Shown in pieces: positions 18,964-28,171 of a stretch of DNA of 64,000 nt. The notes beneath the pieces were generated by a model. The model was not told where the DNA came from. It was given only the letters and a program-made list of their open reading frames with translations, and ran no database searches. Source of the DNA: Hylemonella gracilis (lineage in GTDB: Bacteria > Pseudomonadota > Gammaproteobacteria > Burkholderiales > Burkholderiaceae_C); contig NZ_CP031395.1 in NCBI RefSeq assembly GCF_004328645.1, positions 893,501 to 957,500 on the forward strand, given 5' to 3'. The position numbers and the translations under genes are program-made. Each line of letters begins with the position of its first letter. The stretch's first letter is position 1.

Positions 18964-19626
18964 TCACACACCCAGATAGCGCCCGGGTTTGTGGTTCAGC
19001 GCCAGGAAGGCTCCCAGCGCCAGCGCGCCCAGCACGGACTGCAGCACGCGCTCGGGCGTGACGACCAGGAAGGCCAGCAGCACGATGGGCAGGTCCACCG
19101 CGAGCTGCACCTTGCCGGCCGAATAGCCGCGCTTCTGTTGCGCCCACTGGGCCAGGATGTTGACGCCACCCACGCTGGCGTGGTGGCGCAGCAGGGCCAG
19201 CAGGCCGAAACCGATCAGCAGGCCGCCCAGCACGGCAGCCAGCCAGGGGTTGACCTGGTCGAACTGCAGCACCCGGGGCGCCAGCGCCGTGAAGACGGAC
19301 ACCGCCGCCACCGAGCCCAGGCTCTTGAGTGTGAATTCCAGGCCCAACTGCTTCCAGGACAGCCAGAAGAACGGCAGGCTGAAGAGGAAGAAGCACAGGC
19401 CGAGGTTCCAGCCAAAGGCGTAGCTGGCCAGGAAGGCCAGGCCGGCCACGCCGCCGATCAGGATGCCGGCGTGCTTGAACATCACCAGGCCCAGGGCGAC
19501 GAAGAGCACGCCCGTGGTCAGGGCGATGGCGTCTTCCAGCCAGGTGTGGGGCACGGCCTGGATGGGGCTGGATGCAGCACCGGGCAGGGCGCTTTCCGGG
19601 GCACTGGGTGCGGGGTCGATTTTCAT
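18964..19626 (-). CDS. YitT family membrane protein
   Basis: This 220-residue protein has five to six hydrophobic segments with the YitT family pattern FKHAGILIGGVAGLAFL and LLRHHASVGGVNILA. The function of the family is unknown; some members are annotated as possible transporters. The frame is open up to 19842, but I chose ATG 19626 because the added N-terminus is Ala/Pro-rich, does not resemble the family, and gives an unusual length. An ATG at 19725 is also possible. No clear partner genes are nearby. Confidence 0.8.
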   Translation of the reverse strand: MKIDPAPSAPESALPGAASSPIQAVPHTWLEDAIALTTGVLFVALGLVMFKHAGILIGGVAGLAFLASYAFGWNLGLCFFLFSLPFFWLSWKQLGLEFTLKSLGSVAAVSVFTALAPRVLQFDQVNPWLAAVLGGLLIGFGLLALLRHHASVGGVNILAQWAQQKRGYSAGKVQLAVDLPIVLLAFLVVTPERVLQSVLGALALGAFLALNHKPGRYLGV

Positions 19627-19864
19627 GGCGGGTTCGTGAACCTGGGGCAGTTGCGGGATGGGCAACAGGGGCGCGGCCGGATGGGCCGCAGGGGCGGACA
19701 ACGAGGCACCCGCCACGGGTTGCATGGCGGACACGGGCGAAATTAGACACCGAAATCGCCCGGCCTGACGGGACGCCCGCCGCGCGCCGGTGGCGGTCAC
19801 GGAAAAATCACGGCCTGACTGTTGCCGGCGGGCTGCAGCCATGCCAACCCAGCCGCCCCGGGCC

Positions 19865-21589
19865 TCAGAGCGTGAACCGGTCCGACCGCGCCCGGGGCCA
19901 GTAGTAGCGGTAGACGTTGTGCAGCTTGTCCAGCTTGGCCGTATCCAGCAACTCGCCCTCTTCCAGTTGGGTGACGAGGTTGGAGAGCAGTCGCACGTCG
20001 TTCTCGTCCACCCGGCGCACGATGTGGTGGGCCGTGATTTCGTTGGGGTGCCGCAGCCCGGCAGCCTGCACCAGCTCCTTGAGCGCGTGCAGGGTGTTGT
20101 GGTGGAAGCGGTAAACCCGCTCGGCCTTGTCCGGCACCACCAGGGCGCGCTGGCGCAGCGGGTCCTGCGTGGTCACGCCCGTGGGGCAGTGGCCGGTGTG
20201 GCAGGTCTGGGCCTGGATGCAGCCCAAGGCGAACATGAAACCACGCGCCGCGTTGCACCAGTCCGCGCCCATGGCCAGGGTACGCGCGATGTCGAAGGCG
20301 CTGACCACCTTGCCCGCCGCGCCCACGCGGATGCGCCCGCGCAGGCCCGCACCCTTGAGCGTGTTATGCACCAGCAGCAGGCCCTCCTGCAGCGGCGCGC
20401 CCACGTGGTCGGAAAACTCCAGCGGCGAGGCGCCGGTGCCGCCCTCGGCGCCGTCTACCACGATGAAGTCCGGCAGGATGCCGGTCTCCAGCATGGCCTT
20501 GACGATGCCGAACCATTCCCAGGGGTGGCCCACGCAGAACTTGAAGCCCACCGGCTTGCTGCCCGAGAGTTCACGCAACTGCTCGATGAACTGCAGCAGA
20601 CCCAGCGGCGACGAGAACGCGCTGTGCGCTGGCGGTGAAATGCAGGCCAGGCCCTCAGGCACGCCGCGCGCGGCGGCGATCTCGGCCGTCACCTTGGCCG
20701 CCGGCAGGATGCCGCCATGCCCGGGCTTGGCGCCCTGGCTGAGCTTGACCTCGATCAGCTTGACCTGTGGGTCGCGCGCCTGGGCGGCGAAGCTTTGTGG
20801 GTCGAACGTGCCATCGGGGTGGCGGCAGCCAAAGTAGCCGGAGGCGATCTGCCAGATCAGGTCGCCGCCATGCACGCGGTGGTGGGCGGAGATGGAGCCC
20901 TCGCCCGTGTCGTGCGCGAAGCCGCCGCGCTTGGCGCCCGCGTTGAGCGCGAGGATGGCGTTGGCCGAGAGTGAGCCAAAGCTCATGGCCGAGATGTTGT
21001 AGACGCTCGCGTTGTAGGGGCGCTTGCGCCCCTCGCCGATGAGCACGCGGAAGTCCTGGCCGTCAATGCGCGTGGGCGCCATGGAGTGGTTGATCCACTC
21101 GTGCCCGTTGCGCGAAACGTCCAGCAGCGTGCCGAAGGGTCGGTTGTCCGGCACGCCCTTGGCGCGCTGGTAGACCAGGGAGCGCTGCGCGCGCGAAAAC
21201 GGCGCGGCCTCGTTTTCTCCCTCGATGAAGTACTGGCGGATCTCGGGCCGGATGAACTCCAGCAGAAATCGCAGGTGCCCCAGCAGCGGGTAGTTGCGCA
21301 GCACCGCATGGCGCGTCTGCACCAGGTCGCGCAGGCCAATGGCCGACAGCACCGCGCCGACCAGCGTCAGCCACAGTGGCCAGCCCAGCAGGCCCAGCAC
21401 CTGCAGCCAGCTCAGCGCGCTTGACCCGGCGCCCAGGTCTGCGTTGCCTGGGGCATGGGCACTGAATTCCAGAAAGGCTGACCAATCCCGGGCGCACAGG
21501 CCCAGGCCAATCAACAGGGCCAGCAGGCTCAGGCCCAGCGCGGCGTGGCGCAGCAGCAGTCGGACGGACTCGTTGATCGCGTGGCGCAT
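19865..21589 (-). CDS. FMN-binding glutamate synthase family protein
   Basis: The 574-residue protein has two N-terminal membrane segments (about residues 10-30 and 55-75) and then a glutamate-synthase-like (GltB alpha/beta barrel) domain. Seen motifs are ISAMSFGSLSANAI, GAKRGGFAHDTGEGSIS, the FMN-binding VVDGAEGGTGASP, and the cluster cysteines CIQAQTCHTGHCPTGV. There is no glutaminase domain, so it is not a full glutamate synthase. Such membrane-anchored ORFs are common in proteobacteria but lack a proven reaction. The ATG at 21589 is preceded by AAGGAGA. pncC lies upstream on the same strand, 31 bases away. Confidence 0.9.
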   Translation of the reverse strand: MRHAINESVRLLLRHAALGLSLLALLIGLGLCARDWSAFLEFSAHAPGNADLGAGSSALSWLQVLGLLGWPLWLTLVGAVLSAIGLRDLVQTRHAVLRNYPLLGHLRFLLEFIRPEIRQYFIEGENEAAPFSRAQRSLVYQRAKGVPDNRPFGTLLDVSRNGHEWINHSMAPTRIDGQDFRVLIGEGRKRPYNASVYNISAMSFGSLSANAILALNAGAKRGGFAHDTGEGSISAHHRVHGGDLIWQIASGYFGCRHPDGTFDPQSFAAQARDPQVKLIEVKLSQGAKPGHGGILPAAKVTAEIAAARGVPEGLACISPPAHSAFSSPLGLLQFIEQLRELSGSKPVGFKFCVGHPWEWFGIVKAMLETGILPDFIVVDGAEGGTGASPLEFSDHVGAPLQEGLLLVHNTLKGAGLRGRIRVGAAGKVVSAFDIARTLAMGADWCNAARGFMFALGCIQAQTCHTGHCPTGVTTQDPLRQRALVVPDKAERVYRFHHNTLHALKELVQAAGLRHPNEITAHHIVRRVDENDVRLLSNLVTQLEEGELLDTAKLDKLHNVYRYYWPRARSDRFTL

Positions 21590-21620
21590 GGTCGTCTCCT
21601 TGCGCTGGGGGCGCTTGTTA

Positions 21621-22127
21621 TCAGTCCAGCGTGGCCAGCAAGGCCAGCAGGCCACGCAAGGCGTGTTCGGTGGCCGTGGCGCGCACGGCGGCGCGGTCGC
21701 CCGGCAACTGCAGCCGCTCGGCGCGCAGCAGGGGCGTGCCCGTTCCCAACTGGGCACCCCAGCCGAACCAAACCGTGCCCACCGGTTTGTCGGCGCTGCC
21801 GCCCGTGGGCCCCGCGATGCCGGTGATGGCGATGGACAGCTGCGCGGCGGAACGGGCGATGGCGCCCGCGGCCATGGCCCGCGCCACCGGCTCGCTGACG
21901 GCGCCGTGCGCCTCGATCAGCGCGGCGTCCACGCCCAGCAGCTCGGTCTTGGCGGCGTTGGAGTACGTGACAAAACCGCGCTCGAACCAGGCGCTGGAGC
22001 CCGCCAGATCCGTGCAGGCCGCTGCCACCATGCCCCCCGTGCAGCTTTCCGCCGTGGCCAGCATCCAGCCGCGCGTCAGCAATTGCGCCGCGATCTGCTG
22101 AACGAAGGCGAAAGCGGATGCTGGCAT
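21621..22127 (-). CDS. pncC: Nicotinamide-nucleotide amidohydrolase PncC (CinA C-terminal domain)
   Basis: This 168-residue single-domain CinA-type protein has the signature TAESCTGGMVAAACTDLAGSSAWFERG (residues 25-51, quoted in part) and ITGIAGPTGG. PncC converts NMN to nicotinate mononucleotide, recycling NAD breakdown products. The gene follows pgpA on the same strand, an order widely kept in proteobacteria, with a repeat element between them. Confidence 0.9.
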   Translation of the reverse strand: MPASAFAFVQQIAAQLLTRGWMLATAESCTGGMVAAACTDLAGSSAWFERGFVTYSNAAKTELLGVDAALIEAHGAVSEPVARAMAAGAIARSAAQLSIAITGIAGPTGGSADKPVGTVWFGWGAQLGTGTPLLRAERLQLPGDRAAVRATATEHALRGLLALLATLD

Positions 22128-22138
22128 GGGTCTAAGCG

Positions 22139-22230
22139 GGGAACGCCGCGGAACCGGCTTTGCCGGGCCGCCAGCGTTGCCCCTTGGAGGGGGGTGGCGT
22201 AGCGAACGAAGGGCGCGGAGCCTGGGGGTG
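22139..22230. repeat. Intergenic GC-rich repeat between pgpA and pncC
   Basis: The spacer contains a hairpin CCGGC-TTT-GCCGG (22154-22166), then CGCCAGCGTTGCCCCTTGGA and a G-rich end. I recall similar elements between genes of many Comamonadaceae. It differs in sequence from the repeat in uvrA. The boundaries are approximate because only one copy of this type lies in the window. Confidence 0.55.
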
Positions 22231-22232
22231 TT

Positions 22233-22841
22233 TCATAGGCTGCGCCAGAGCGCGAGCAGCATCAGCGTGCAGAGCGCGGCCACCAGGTCGTCGAGCAGAA
22301 TGCCCCAGCCGATCTTGGTCCAGCCCCAGCGCGCGCGCGCCGGTTTGAGGCGTTCGTACAGGCGGTCGGCCCAGCCCACGGGGCCGGGTTTGACCGCGTC
22401 AAAGAAGCGGAACAGCGCGAAGGCCGCGAGCTGCTCCCAGATGCTGGCCGGCATCAGCAGCCACAGCACCAGCCAGAAGGCCACGATCTCGTCGATGACC
22501 ACGCAGCGCGGGTCGCTGCTGTGCAGGTGCTTGGCCGTGAGCGAGCCGGCCCACCAGGCCACCGGCAGCGCGATGGCCAGCAGCAGCGCCCAGCGTGCCT
22601 CGGTCATCCAGGGTTGCAGCACCAGGAAGGCGGCCCAGGCCCAGAGCGTGCCCACCGTGCCGGGCGCCTTGGGCGACAGGCCCGAGCCCAGGCCCAGCGC
22701 CAGCAAGTGGGCCGGGTGCGTCAGCAGAAAGCGCCCGTTGGCGCGCACCATGCGCAGTTGCGCGCCTTCATGCCAGCTCGGCAAGGTGGGCAGCGAGTCG
22801 TGGAAGCCGGAATCCGGTTCGGATTCTTGTGGTGTAGCCAT
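22233..22841 (-). CDS. pgpA: Phosphatidylglycerophosphatase A
   Basis: The 202-residue inner-membrane enzyme removes phosphate from phosphatidylglycerophosphate to make phosphatidylglycerol. Family marks are LGLGSGLSPKAPGTVGTL and the acidic VVIDEIVAFWL metal-binding region, with several hydrophobic segments. pgpA is usually beside thiL and pncC/cinA. Here pncC is downstream, but thiL is missing and an amidotransferase gene lies upstream. Confidence 0.93.
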   Translation of the reverse strand: MATPQESEPDSGFHDSLPTLPSWHEGAQLRMVRANGRFLLTHPAHLLALGLGSGLSPKAPGTVGTLWAWAAFLVLQPWMTEARWALLLAIALPVAWWAGSLTAKHLHSSDPRCVVIDEIVAFWLVLWLLMPASIWEQLAAFALFRFFDAVKPGPVGWADRLYERLKPARARWGWTKIGWGILLDDLVAALCTLMLLALWRSL

Positions 22842-22874
22842 GAGGGTGGATTATGGAAGCGAAAGCGGCCGTCT

Positions 22875-23636
22875 TCACTGGGGCGCGCCGTCCACGAACA
22901 CTTTCAGTTCGCCTGGGGTCAGGGGTATCCAGGTTTCGTCCTGAGTCAACGGGGTGGTGGCGACCACGACCACCCGGTCGGCGGGCGTGGTCAGCTCGGC
23001 CAGGTTCAGGCTCAGGTCTTCGTCGCGCAGCGTCACCCGCCCGAAGGGGTGCTGGCGCAGCGCGTAGCAGAGCTTGGTCGAGGCGTGCGCCCAAAGCGCT
23101 TCGCCATTGCTGAACAGGAAGTTGAAGACACCGTGGCGCGCGATGCGCGGCACCAGCTCGCCCAGGGTCAGGGTGAGTTCGGCCACGCTGGGCACGGTGG
23201 CGTGCGCCTTGGCCAGTTCCTGCATCAGCCAGCAGAAGGCGCGCTCGCTGTCGGTCTCGCCCACGGGGCGAAAGCCACCGTGCAGGCGCGGCGCGTAGTC
23301 CTTCAGGTCGCCGTTGTGGGCGAATACCCAGTAACGCCCCCAGAGCTCGCGCACGAAGGGGTGGCAGTTCTGCAGCGTCACCGCGCCTTGCGTGGCCTTG
23401 CGGATGTGGGCGATGACGTTGCGGCTCTTGATGGGGTAGTGGCGGATCAGTTCGGCCACGGGCGATTCGGCTGCGGCCTGGTGGTCCACGAAATGGCGCA
23501 CGCCCTTGTCCTCGAAGAAGGCGATGCCCCAGCCGTCTTTGTGGTGGTCGGTGCGCCCGCCGCGCTCGGCGAAGCCGCTGAAGCTGAACATCACGTCCGT
23601 CGGCGCGATGCAATTCATACCGAGTAGCTGACACAT
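22875..23636 (-). CDS. Class II glutamine amidotransferase (YafJ-like)
   Basis: The 253-residue protein starts MCQLLGMNC, with C2 as the N-terminal nucleophile of an Ntn-type glutaminase domain. HIRKATQGAV and the FAHNGDL loop line the glutamine site. No synthase domain is attached, so the ammonia acceptor is unknown; YafJ-like proteins lack a proven function. It is followed by pgpA (33-base gap) and preceded by the exporter gene on the same strand (18-base gap), so it could be co-transcribed. Confidence 0.9.
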   Translation of the reverse strand: MCQLLGMNCIAPTDVMFSFSGFAERGGRTDHHKDGWGIAFFEDKGVRHFVDHQAAAESPVAELIRHYPIKSRNVIAHIRKATQGAVTLQNCHPFVRELWGRYWVFAHNGDLKDYAPRLHGGFRPVGETDSERAFCWLMQELAKAHATVPSVAELTLTLGELVPRIARHGVFNFLFSNGEALWAHASTKLCYALRQHPFGRVTLRDEDLSLNLAELTTPADRVVVVATTPLTQDETWIPLTPGELKVFVDGAPQ

Positions 23637-23654
23637 GGCTGGGTGCCCGTGACC

Positions 23655-25229
23655 TCAATTCGCGCCGGCCGGGGGCGCGGGCCGGGCCAGGCGCGGCGTG
23701 CTCTTCATGCGCCAGGCGGCCACCATGGCCACCACGCAGAGCAGGGCCAGCATCAGGAAGGCTTCGTCGAAGGCGGCCAGTCGGGCCGGGCTGCTGGCTG
23801 CGTTCTTGAGGTTGTCGCCGTGCGCGGCGATGCGCCATTCCAGCACGATGCCGCACAGGCTCACGCCGATGGAACCGCCCAGCATGCGGATGAAGTTGAT
23901 GGCACTGGACGCCTGCGAGATGAGCTTGGGTTCCAACCCCGACATGGCACCGTTGTTCAGCGAAGGCAGGATGAAGCCCAGGCCGATGCGCCCCAGCACG
24001 GACCAGCTCACCAGCCAGAAGATGGCCGCGCCCAGGCCGAGCACCAGCATCAGCGCGAAGGACGCCGCCAGCAGACCCAGGCCCGCGCAGATCAGCACCC
24101 GGATGGGCACCCGGTCCGACAGGCGACCCGCCAGCGGAATCGTCACCGCCAGCACCAGGCCGGCCGGCAGCATGATGGTGCCCACGTGGGCGGGGGACAG
24201 GCCCTGCGCCATCTGGATATAGAGCGGCAGCAGGTAGGTGGAACCAAACAACGCCGTGCCGTAGATGAAGGCGACCAGGCTGCCTGCCGCGTAGGAGCGC
24301 GACTTGAACAGCGCCGGGTGCATCAGGGGCTGGCCGCCGCCCGGTCCGCCACCTTGTTCGGCCCCGCGCACCTGCCGGTGCTGCCAGGTCCAGAAGACGC
24401 CGAGGCAGACCGCGGCCAGGCCCAGCAGCGTCCAGGCCTGCGTGCGGTCCGCGCCATGCAGCGCGACCATGCCATTGATCAAGGCCACCGTGCCCACGCC
24501 GGACACCAGCAGGCCCGGCCAGTCCAGCCGGTTGCCGTGCCGGTCCGGCGCCACCCCGCCCGGCGCCGAGACGGGCACGTAGCGGTAGGCCAGCCACAGG
24601 GCCGCCAGGCAGAAGGGCACGACCATGAAGAAGATGGAGCGCCAGCCGAAGCCGCTGACCAGCAGGCCGCCGATGCTGGGGCCGATGGCGGGCGCCAGCA
24701 CCACGCCCATGCCGAAGATGCCGCCCGCGCGTCCGCGCTCGTGGGGGGCAAAGGCGCGCATGATGATGATGGGGGGAATCGGCTGCACGACCCCGGCGGC
24801 GATGCCCTCCACCACGCGCGCGGCCAGCACCAGCTCAAAGGTGTTCGACAGGCCGCCCACCACGCCGCCGCCCAGCAGCATCAGCATGCTGACCACATAG
24901 GTGCGGCGGTAGCCAAAGGCCGAGAGCAGCCAGGGCGTGCACAGCATGGACACCGTGGTGGCGATCATGAAGCCCGAACTGGCCCATTGGGCGCGCTCCT
25001 GCCCCAGATGGAAGTGGTGGCTCAGGTCGGGAATGGCCACGTTGACGATGGTGGACGACATGATGGACGCCATCGTCCCGATCATCACGGCCAGCAGCAG
25101 GCGCCAGCGGTAGTTTTCGCCGTAGTGGGTCTGCATCTCGGCCAGGCTGGACGGACGCGGGGTTGAGGGGGCGGTGCGCATATCGGGTGTGGGCATGGAG
25201 TTTGCCATGGCCCCGAGGGGCCGGGGCAT
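23655..25229 (-). CDS. DHA2 family (EmrB/QacA-type) MFS exporter
   Basis: The 524-residue protein has about 14 membrane segments and the DHA2 motifs SSTIVNVAIPDLSHHF and GFMIATTVSML. Such carriers pump out drugs or toxic organics using the proton gradient. Its first ATG (25229) directly follows the stop codon of the PucR-type regulator gene (TGAATG), with GAGAGG just upstream, so the two are translationally coupled; an ATG at 25208 is an alternative. The linkage suggests that it exports a compound sensed by that regulator or made by the catabolic cluster. Confidence 0.88.
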   Translation of the reverse strand: MPRPLGAMANSMPTPDMRTAPSTPRPSSLAEMQTHYGENYRWRLLLAVMIGTMASIMSSTIVNVAIPDLSHHFHLGQERAQWASSGFMIATTVSMLCTPWLLSAFGYRRTYVVSMLMLLGGGVVGGLSNTFELVLAARVVEGIAAGVVQPIPPIIIMRAFAPHERGRAGGIFGMGVVLAPAIGPSIGGLLVSGFGWRSIFFMVVPFCLAALWLAYRYVPVSAPGGVAPDRHGNRLDWPGLLVSGVGTVALINGMVALHGADRTQAWTLLGLAAVCLGVFWTWQHRQVRGAEQGGGPGGGQPLMHPALFKSRSYAAGSLVAFIYGTALFGSTYLLPLYIQMAQGLSPAHVGTIMLPAGLVLAVTIPLAGRLSDRVPIRVLICAGLGLLAASFALMLVLGLGAAIFWLVSWSVLGRIGLGFILPSLNNGAMSGLEPKLISQASSAINFIRMLGGSIGVSLCGIVLEWRIAAHGDNLKNAASSPARLAAFDEAFLMLALLCVVAMVAAWRMKSTPRLARPAPPAGAN

Positions 25230-27173
25230 TCAGCCTCTCAGGCTCCAGAGGCGCAGCGCGATGTGCATCTCGAGCGCCCGCGCAGCCTGTTCCCAACGGC
25301 CCAGCAGGTTTTCAATGGTGGCCAGGCGCTGGCGCACGGTGTTGACGTGGATGTCCAGGCGCTGGGCCGTGGTCTTGGCGTTCTGATGGCAGTCGAAATA
25401 ACAGAGCAAGGTGGCCCCGAGGTCCGTGCCGCGCTTGCGATCGTGCGCGAGCAACGGGCCGATGCTGGCGTCGACAAATTGCCCGAGACTGGTGGCATCG
25501 TGGGTCTCGAACAGGGTCGAGTACAGGGCCAGTTCATTCTGGCCAACCAGCCGGTCGTTCACGCCCAGGCGCTTGAGCACGCCCAGGGCGCGTTTGAGCG
25601 TGGCATGAAGCGCTGGCAATTCGGCCGCGGAGGCGATGGGGCGGGACAGCACGCCGCGGTGCACGGTGCCCGCCTCGCGCCGCGCCCAGGTGGACAGTGC
25701 CTGCTGCGTCTCGACGGCCTGGCTGGCACCGCAAAGCACGACCAGGTTGCCGTCGATGTCGTCAATCAGACAGGGCCCGAGGGTGCTCCTCTGCAGCAGG
25801 CGTCGCACCGCGTAGCTGGTGCTGGGGCCGTCCAGCTCGGCGAGCACCAGGGTCAGTGGCTGGCCCAGATCCAGGCCAAAGCGCTCCGAGCGATCGCGCA
25901 GCACCGCGAGTTCACCCTGTCTGGGCGACATCAGGGCGTGCATCAGGTCCGACATCTCGCGGCTGTTGCTGGCGGCCTGACGCTCCTGGGAGAGCAGCAC
26001 GATGCCGATCACGCTGGAGCAGCGCTCGAAGGTGCGCTCCGTGACATCTTCCAGCCTGCGCCGATGGAAAAGCGCCAGCGTGCCCAGCGCATCCTCCCCG
26101 CCGATGACCGGCATGACGCGGCAGATTTCGCCATCGACCTCATAGGCCTGCACGGAGCGTCCCGCCGTGCGGGCCTGACGCAGCGCGCGGGCCAGCTCGG
26201 CACTGTGCTCGCCATGCGGCTGGTAATGCAGCGCCGCGCTGCCCGCGTAGCCCTCGGCCGTACCCCGGCTGATGACCTGCGCGGCTTCGTCGAGCACCAG
26301 CAGGCTGCCGCCGAGCAGGTCGGCCACCGTCTGGCACAGGGTCGAGAGTGAGGCACCGCGCGCCAGCAAGGCGGTGATCTGCTCGTGCGCATCCGCGGCC
26401 GCCTGCACATTGCGTGCGTGCCGTTCCAGTTCCGTCCTGGCCTCGTCGGCCTTGCCCAGCGCGGCGGTGATGCGCTCGAAATCGCGTGCGTTCTTCAGGG
26501 CCACTGCCCCATGCGTGGCCAGGGTGCGCAGGATGGCGATGTTCTGCGCCGTGTGCACCCGGGCATAACGGTCGGCGGCAAAGAGCAGGCCGATCACCTC
26601 GTCCTGCCAGATCAGCGGCACGCCCACCAGGGCGCTGACGCCCTCGGCGCGGAAGATGTCGTCGAACTTCGGGTCGTGCGTGAAGCGCGTGTCGTGCAAG
26701 TAGTCCGGCGTGGTGAAGGGCATGCGCGTGGCCATGACGATGCTGGCCGTGCCGCGGTCGCTGCGGATTCGCATGGCGGTGGAGCTGCGGGTGAGTCCGC
26801 CGTCCGCCGCGAGGGCCTGGAACACGCCGCGGGCTTCGTCCAGCTCGGAAATCCAGGCCATGTCGGCGCCCAGCAGATGGCGCGTCCGTTTCACGAGGGT
26901 CGTCAGCAGGTCCGAGAGTTCGAGCCGCTCGGACAGATCCTGCGCCGACTCCATCACCGCGACCATGCCTTGCTCACGTTGCTGGAGCATTTCCAGGCGA
27001 TTGCGCACCGCCATGGCCTGGCGCACGGTTTCGACCAGGTCGGCCTTGTCCGGGCGACTCGGGGGCAGTGCCTCCACGGCAGCGAGTTGCTGCGCGAACT
27101 CTTCCGCGGCGGCCCCGCGATGCAGCAGGCCGAGCAAGGTGTTGGCAATCTGCGGGTGTTGGTCTGAATCCAA
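25230..27173 (-). CDS. GAF domain PucR/CdaR-type transcriptional regulator
   Basis: This 647-residue protein has a GAF sensor region at about residues 85-235 (SERLELSDLLTTLVKRTRHLLGAD... PLIWQDEVIGLLFAADR), a middle region, and a C-terminal PucR-type helix-turn-helix (FDCHQNAKTTAQRLDIHVNTVRQRL, about 590-620; quoted in parts). PucR proteins control catabolic operons in response to their substrate. It is divergent from the BKACE cluster across 175 bases holding a 10-bp inverted repeat, so it is the likely regulator of that cluster. The ligand is unknown. Confidence 0.88.
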   Translation of the reverse strand: MDSDQHPQIANTLLGLLHRGAAAEEFAQQLAAVEALPPSRPDKADLVETVRQAMAVRNRLEMLQQREQGMVAVMESAQDLSERLELSDLLTTLVKRTRHLLGADMAWISELDEARGVFQALAADGGLTRSSTAMRIRSDRGTASIVMATRMPFTTPDYLHDTRFTHDPKFDDIFRAEGVSALVGVPLIWQDEVIGLLFAADRYARVHTAQNIAILRTLATHGAVALKNARDFERITAALGKADEARTELERHARNVQAAADAHEQITALLARGASLSTLCQTVADLLGGSLLVLDEAAQVISRGTAEGYAGSAALHYQPHGEHSAELARALRQARTAGRSVQAYEVDGEICRVMPVIGGEDALGTLALFHRRRLEDVTERTFERCSSVIGIVLLSQERQAASNSREMSDLMHALMSPRQGELAVLRDRSERFGLDLGQPLTLVLAELDGPSTSYAVRRLLQRSTLGPCLIDDIDGNLVVLCGASQAVETQQALSTWARREAGTVHRGVLSRPIASAAELPALHATLKRALGVLKRLGVNDRLVGQNELALYSTLFETHDATSLGQFVDASIGPLLAHDRKRGTDLGATLLCYFDCHQNAKTTAQRLDIHVNTVRQRLATIENLLGRWEQAARALEMHIALRLWSLRG

Positions 27174-27229
27174 GAGCCTTCCCCTGCGGGGCGGTGAATT
27201 GATCGGTAGGAACCCTTGATATGCCTGTT

Positions 27230-27252
27230 TTTATGGCTGGAGCAGCCATAAA
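27230..27252. promoter_or_regulatory. Candidate operator between the PucR-type regulator and the catabolic cluster
   Basis: TTTATGGCTG and CAGCCATAAA form a perfect 10-bp inverted repeat with a three-base GAG spacer. An outer CCCTTG/CAAGGG pair lies at 27213-27218 and 27253-27258. It sits in the divergent spacer, 57 bases from the regulator start and 97 from the dehydrogenase start, where a binding site would be expected. Confidence 0.6.
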
Positions 27253-27348
27253 CAAGGGGGATTCTATGTGGTGCGCGCACATGGCTCCCCGTGCCGAGAT
27301 TCGGGAGACTCACGCCAGTTTCTGGCAACGAATCGACCCCTCTTCCCC

Positions 27349-28140
27349 ATGGCTTTACATGACACCCTTCGCCCCGTTCCCGGTTTGCGCGTGCTGGTCA
27401 CGGCCGGAGCCAACGGGATTGGTGCCGCGGTGGCGCGCGCCTTTCACGCCGCTGGCGCGCGTGTCCACGTCTGCGACGTGGACCGCCTGGCGATCGACCG
27501 CCTGGCGACTGAGGTGCCGGGCATCACCGGCACCATGGCCGATGCCTCGGTGGCTTCCGATGTCGACGCGGTGTTCGACGGCGTGCGCAGCCAGCTGGGC
27601 GGACTGGACGTGCTGGTCAGCAATGCCGGCATCGCGGGCCCGACCGGCGCCATCGAAGACATCGACGCCGCCGCCTGGGAGCGCACCCTGGCGGTCAACC
27701 TCGACAGCCAGTTCCACTTCGCGCGCCGCGCGGTGCCGCTGCTCAAGGCCTCCCGCAGCGGGCCGTGCCTGATCGCCATGAGCTCGGTCGCGGGACGGCT
27801 GGGTTATGCCTTCCGCACCCCGTACGCGGCGAGCAAGTGGGCGATCGTGGGCCTGACCAAGTCGCTCGCCATCGAACTGGGTCCGCAGGACATCCGCGTC
27901 AACGCCATCTTGCCGGGCGTCGTCGAGGGCGCGCGCATGGACGGCGTGATCGCGGCGCGCGCGGCGACCCTGGGCCTCAGCGTCGAGGCGATGCGCCAGC
28001 AGTACCTCGAGAAGATTTCCCTGCGCCGCATGGTCACCGCCGATGACGTGGCCGCGACGGCGCTGTTCCTGTGTTCGCCGGGCGCACGCAACCTGACCGG
28101 TCAGGTCATCAGCGTGGACGGCAACGTTGAGTACCTCTAA
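27349..28140 (+). CDS. SDR family oxidoreductase
   Basis: The 263-residue protein has the classical short-chain dehydrogenase layout: NAD(P)-binding TAGANGIG, NAG, catalytic Ser in AMSSVAGR and YAASK. It ends in a typical SDR C-terminus (GQVISVDGNVEYL). The Asp in HVCDVD after beta-2 suggests preference for NAD over NADP. It is the first gene of the long + strand catabolic cluster and probably oxidises a hydroxy group of the imported compound or an intermediate. The substrate is unknown. Confidence 0.92.
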   Translation: MALHDTLRPVPGLRVLVTAGANGIGAAVARAFHAAGARVHVCDVDRLAIDRLATEVPGITGTMADASVASDVDAVFDGVRSQLGGLDVLVSNAGIAGPTGAIEDIDAAAWERTLAVNLDSQFHFARRAVPLLKASRSGPCLIAMSSVAGRLGYAFRTPYAASKWAIVGLTKSLAIELGPQDIRVNAILPGVVEGARMDGVIAARAATLGLSVEAMRQQYLEKISLRRMVTADDVAATALFLCSPGARNLTGQVISVDGNVEYL

Positions 28141-28171
28141 CCCCTCGCTTCACAACAAAAGGAGACAGACC

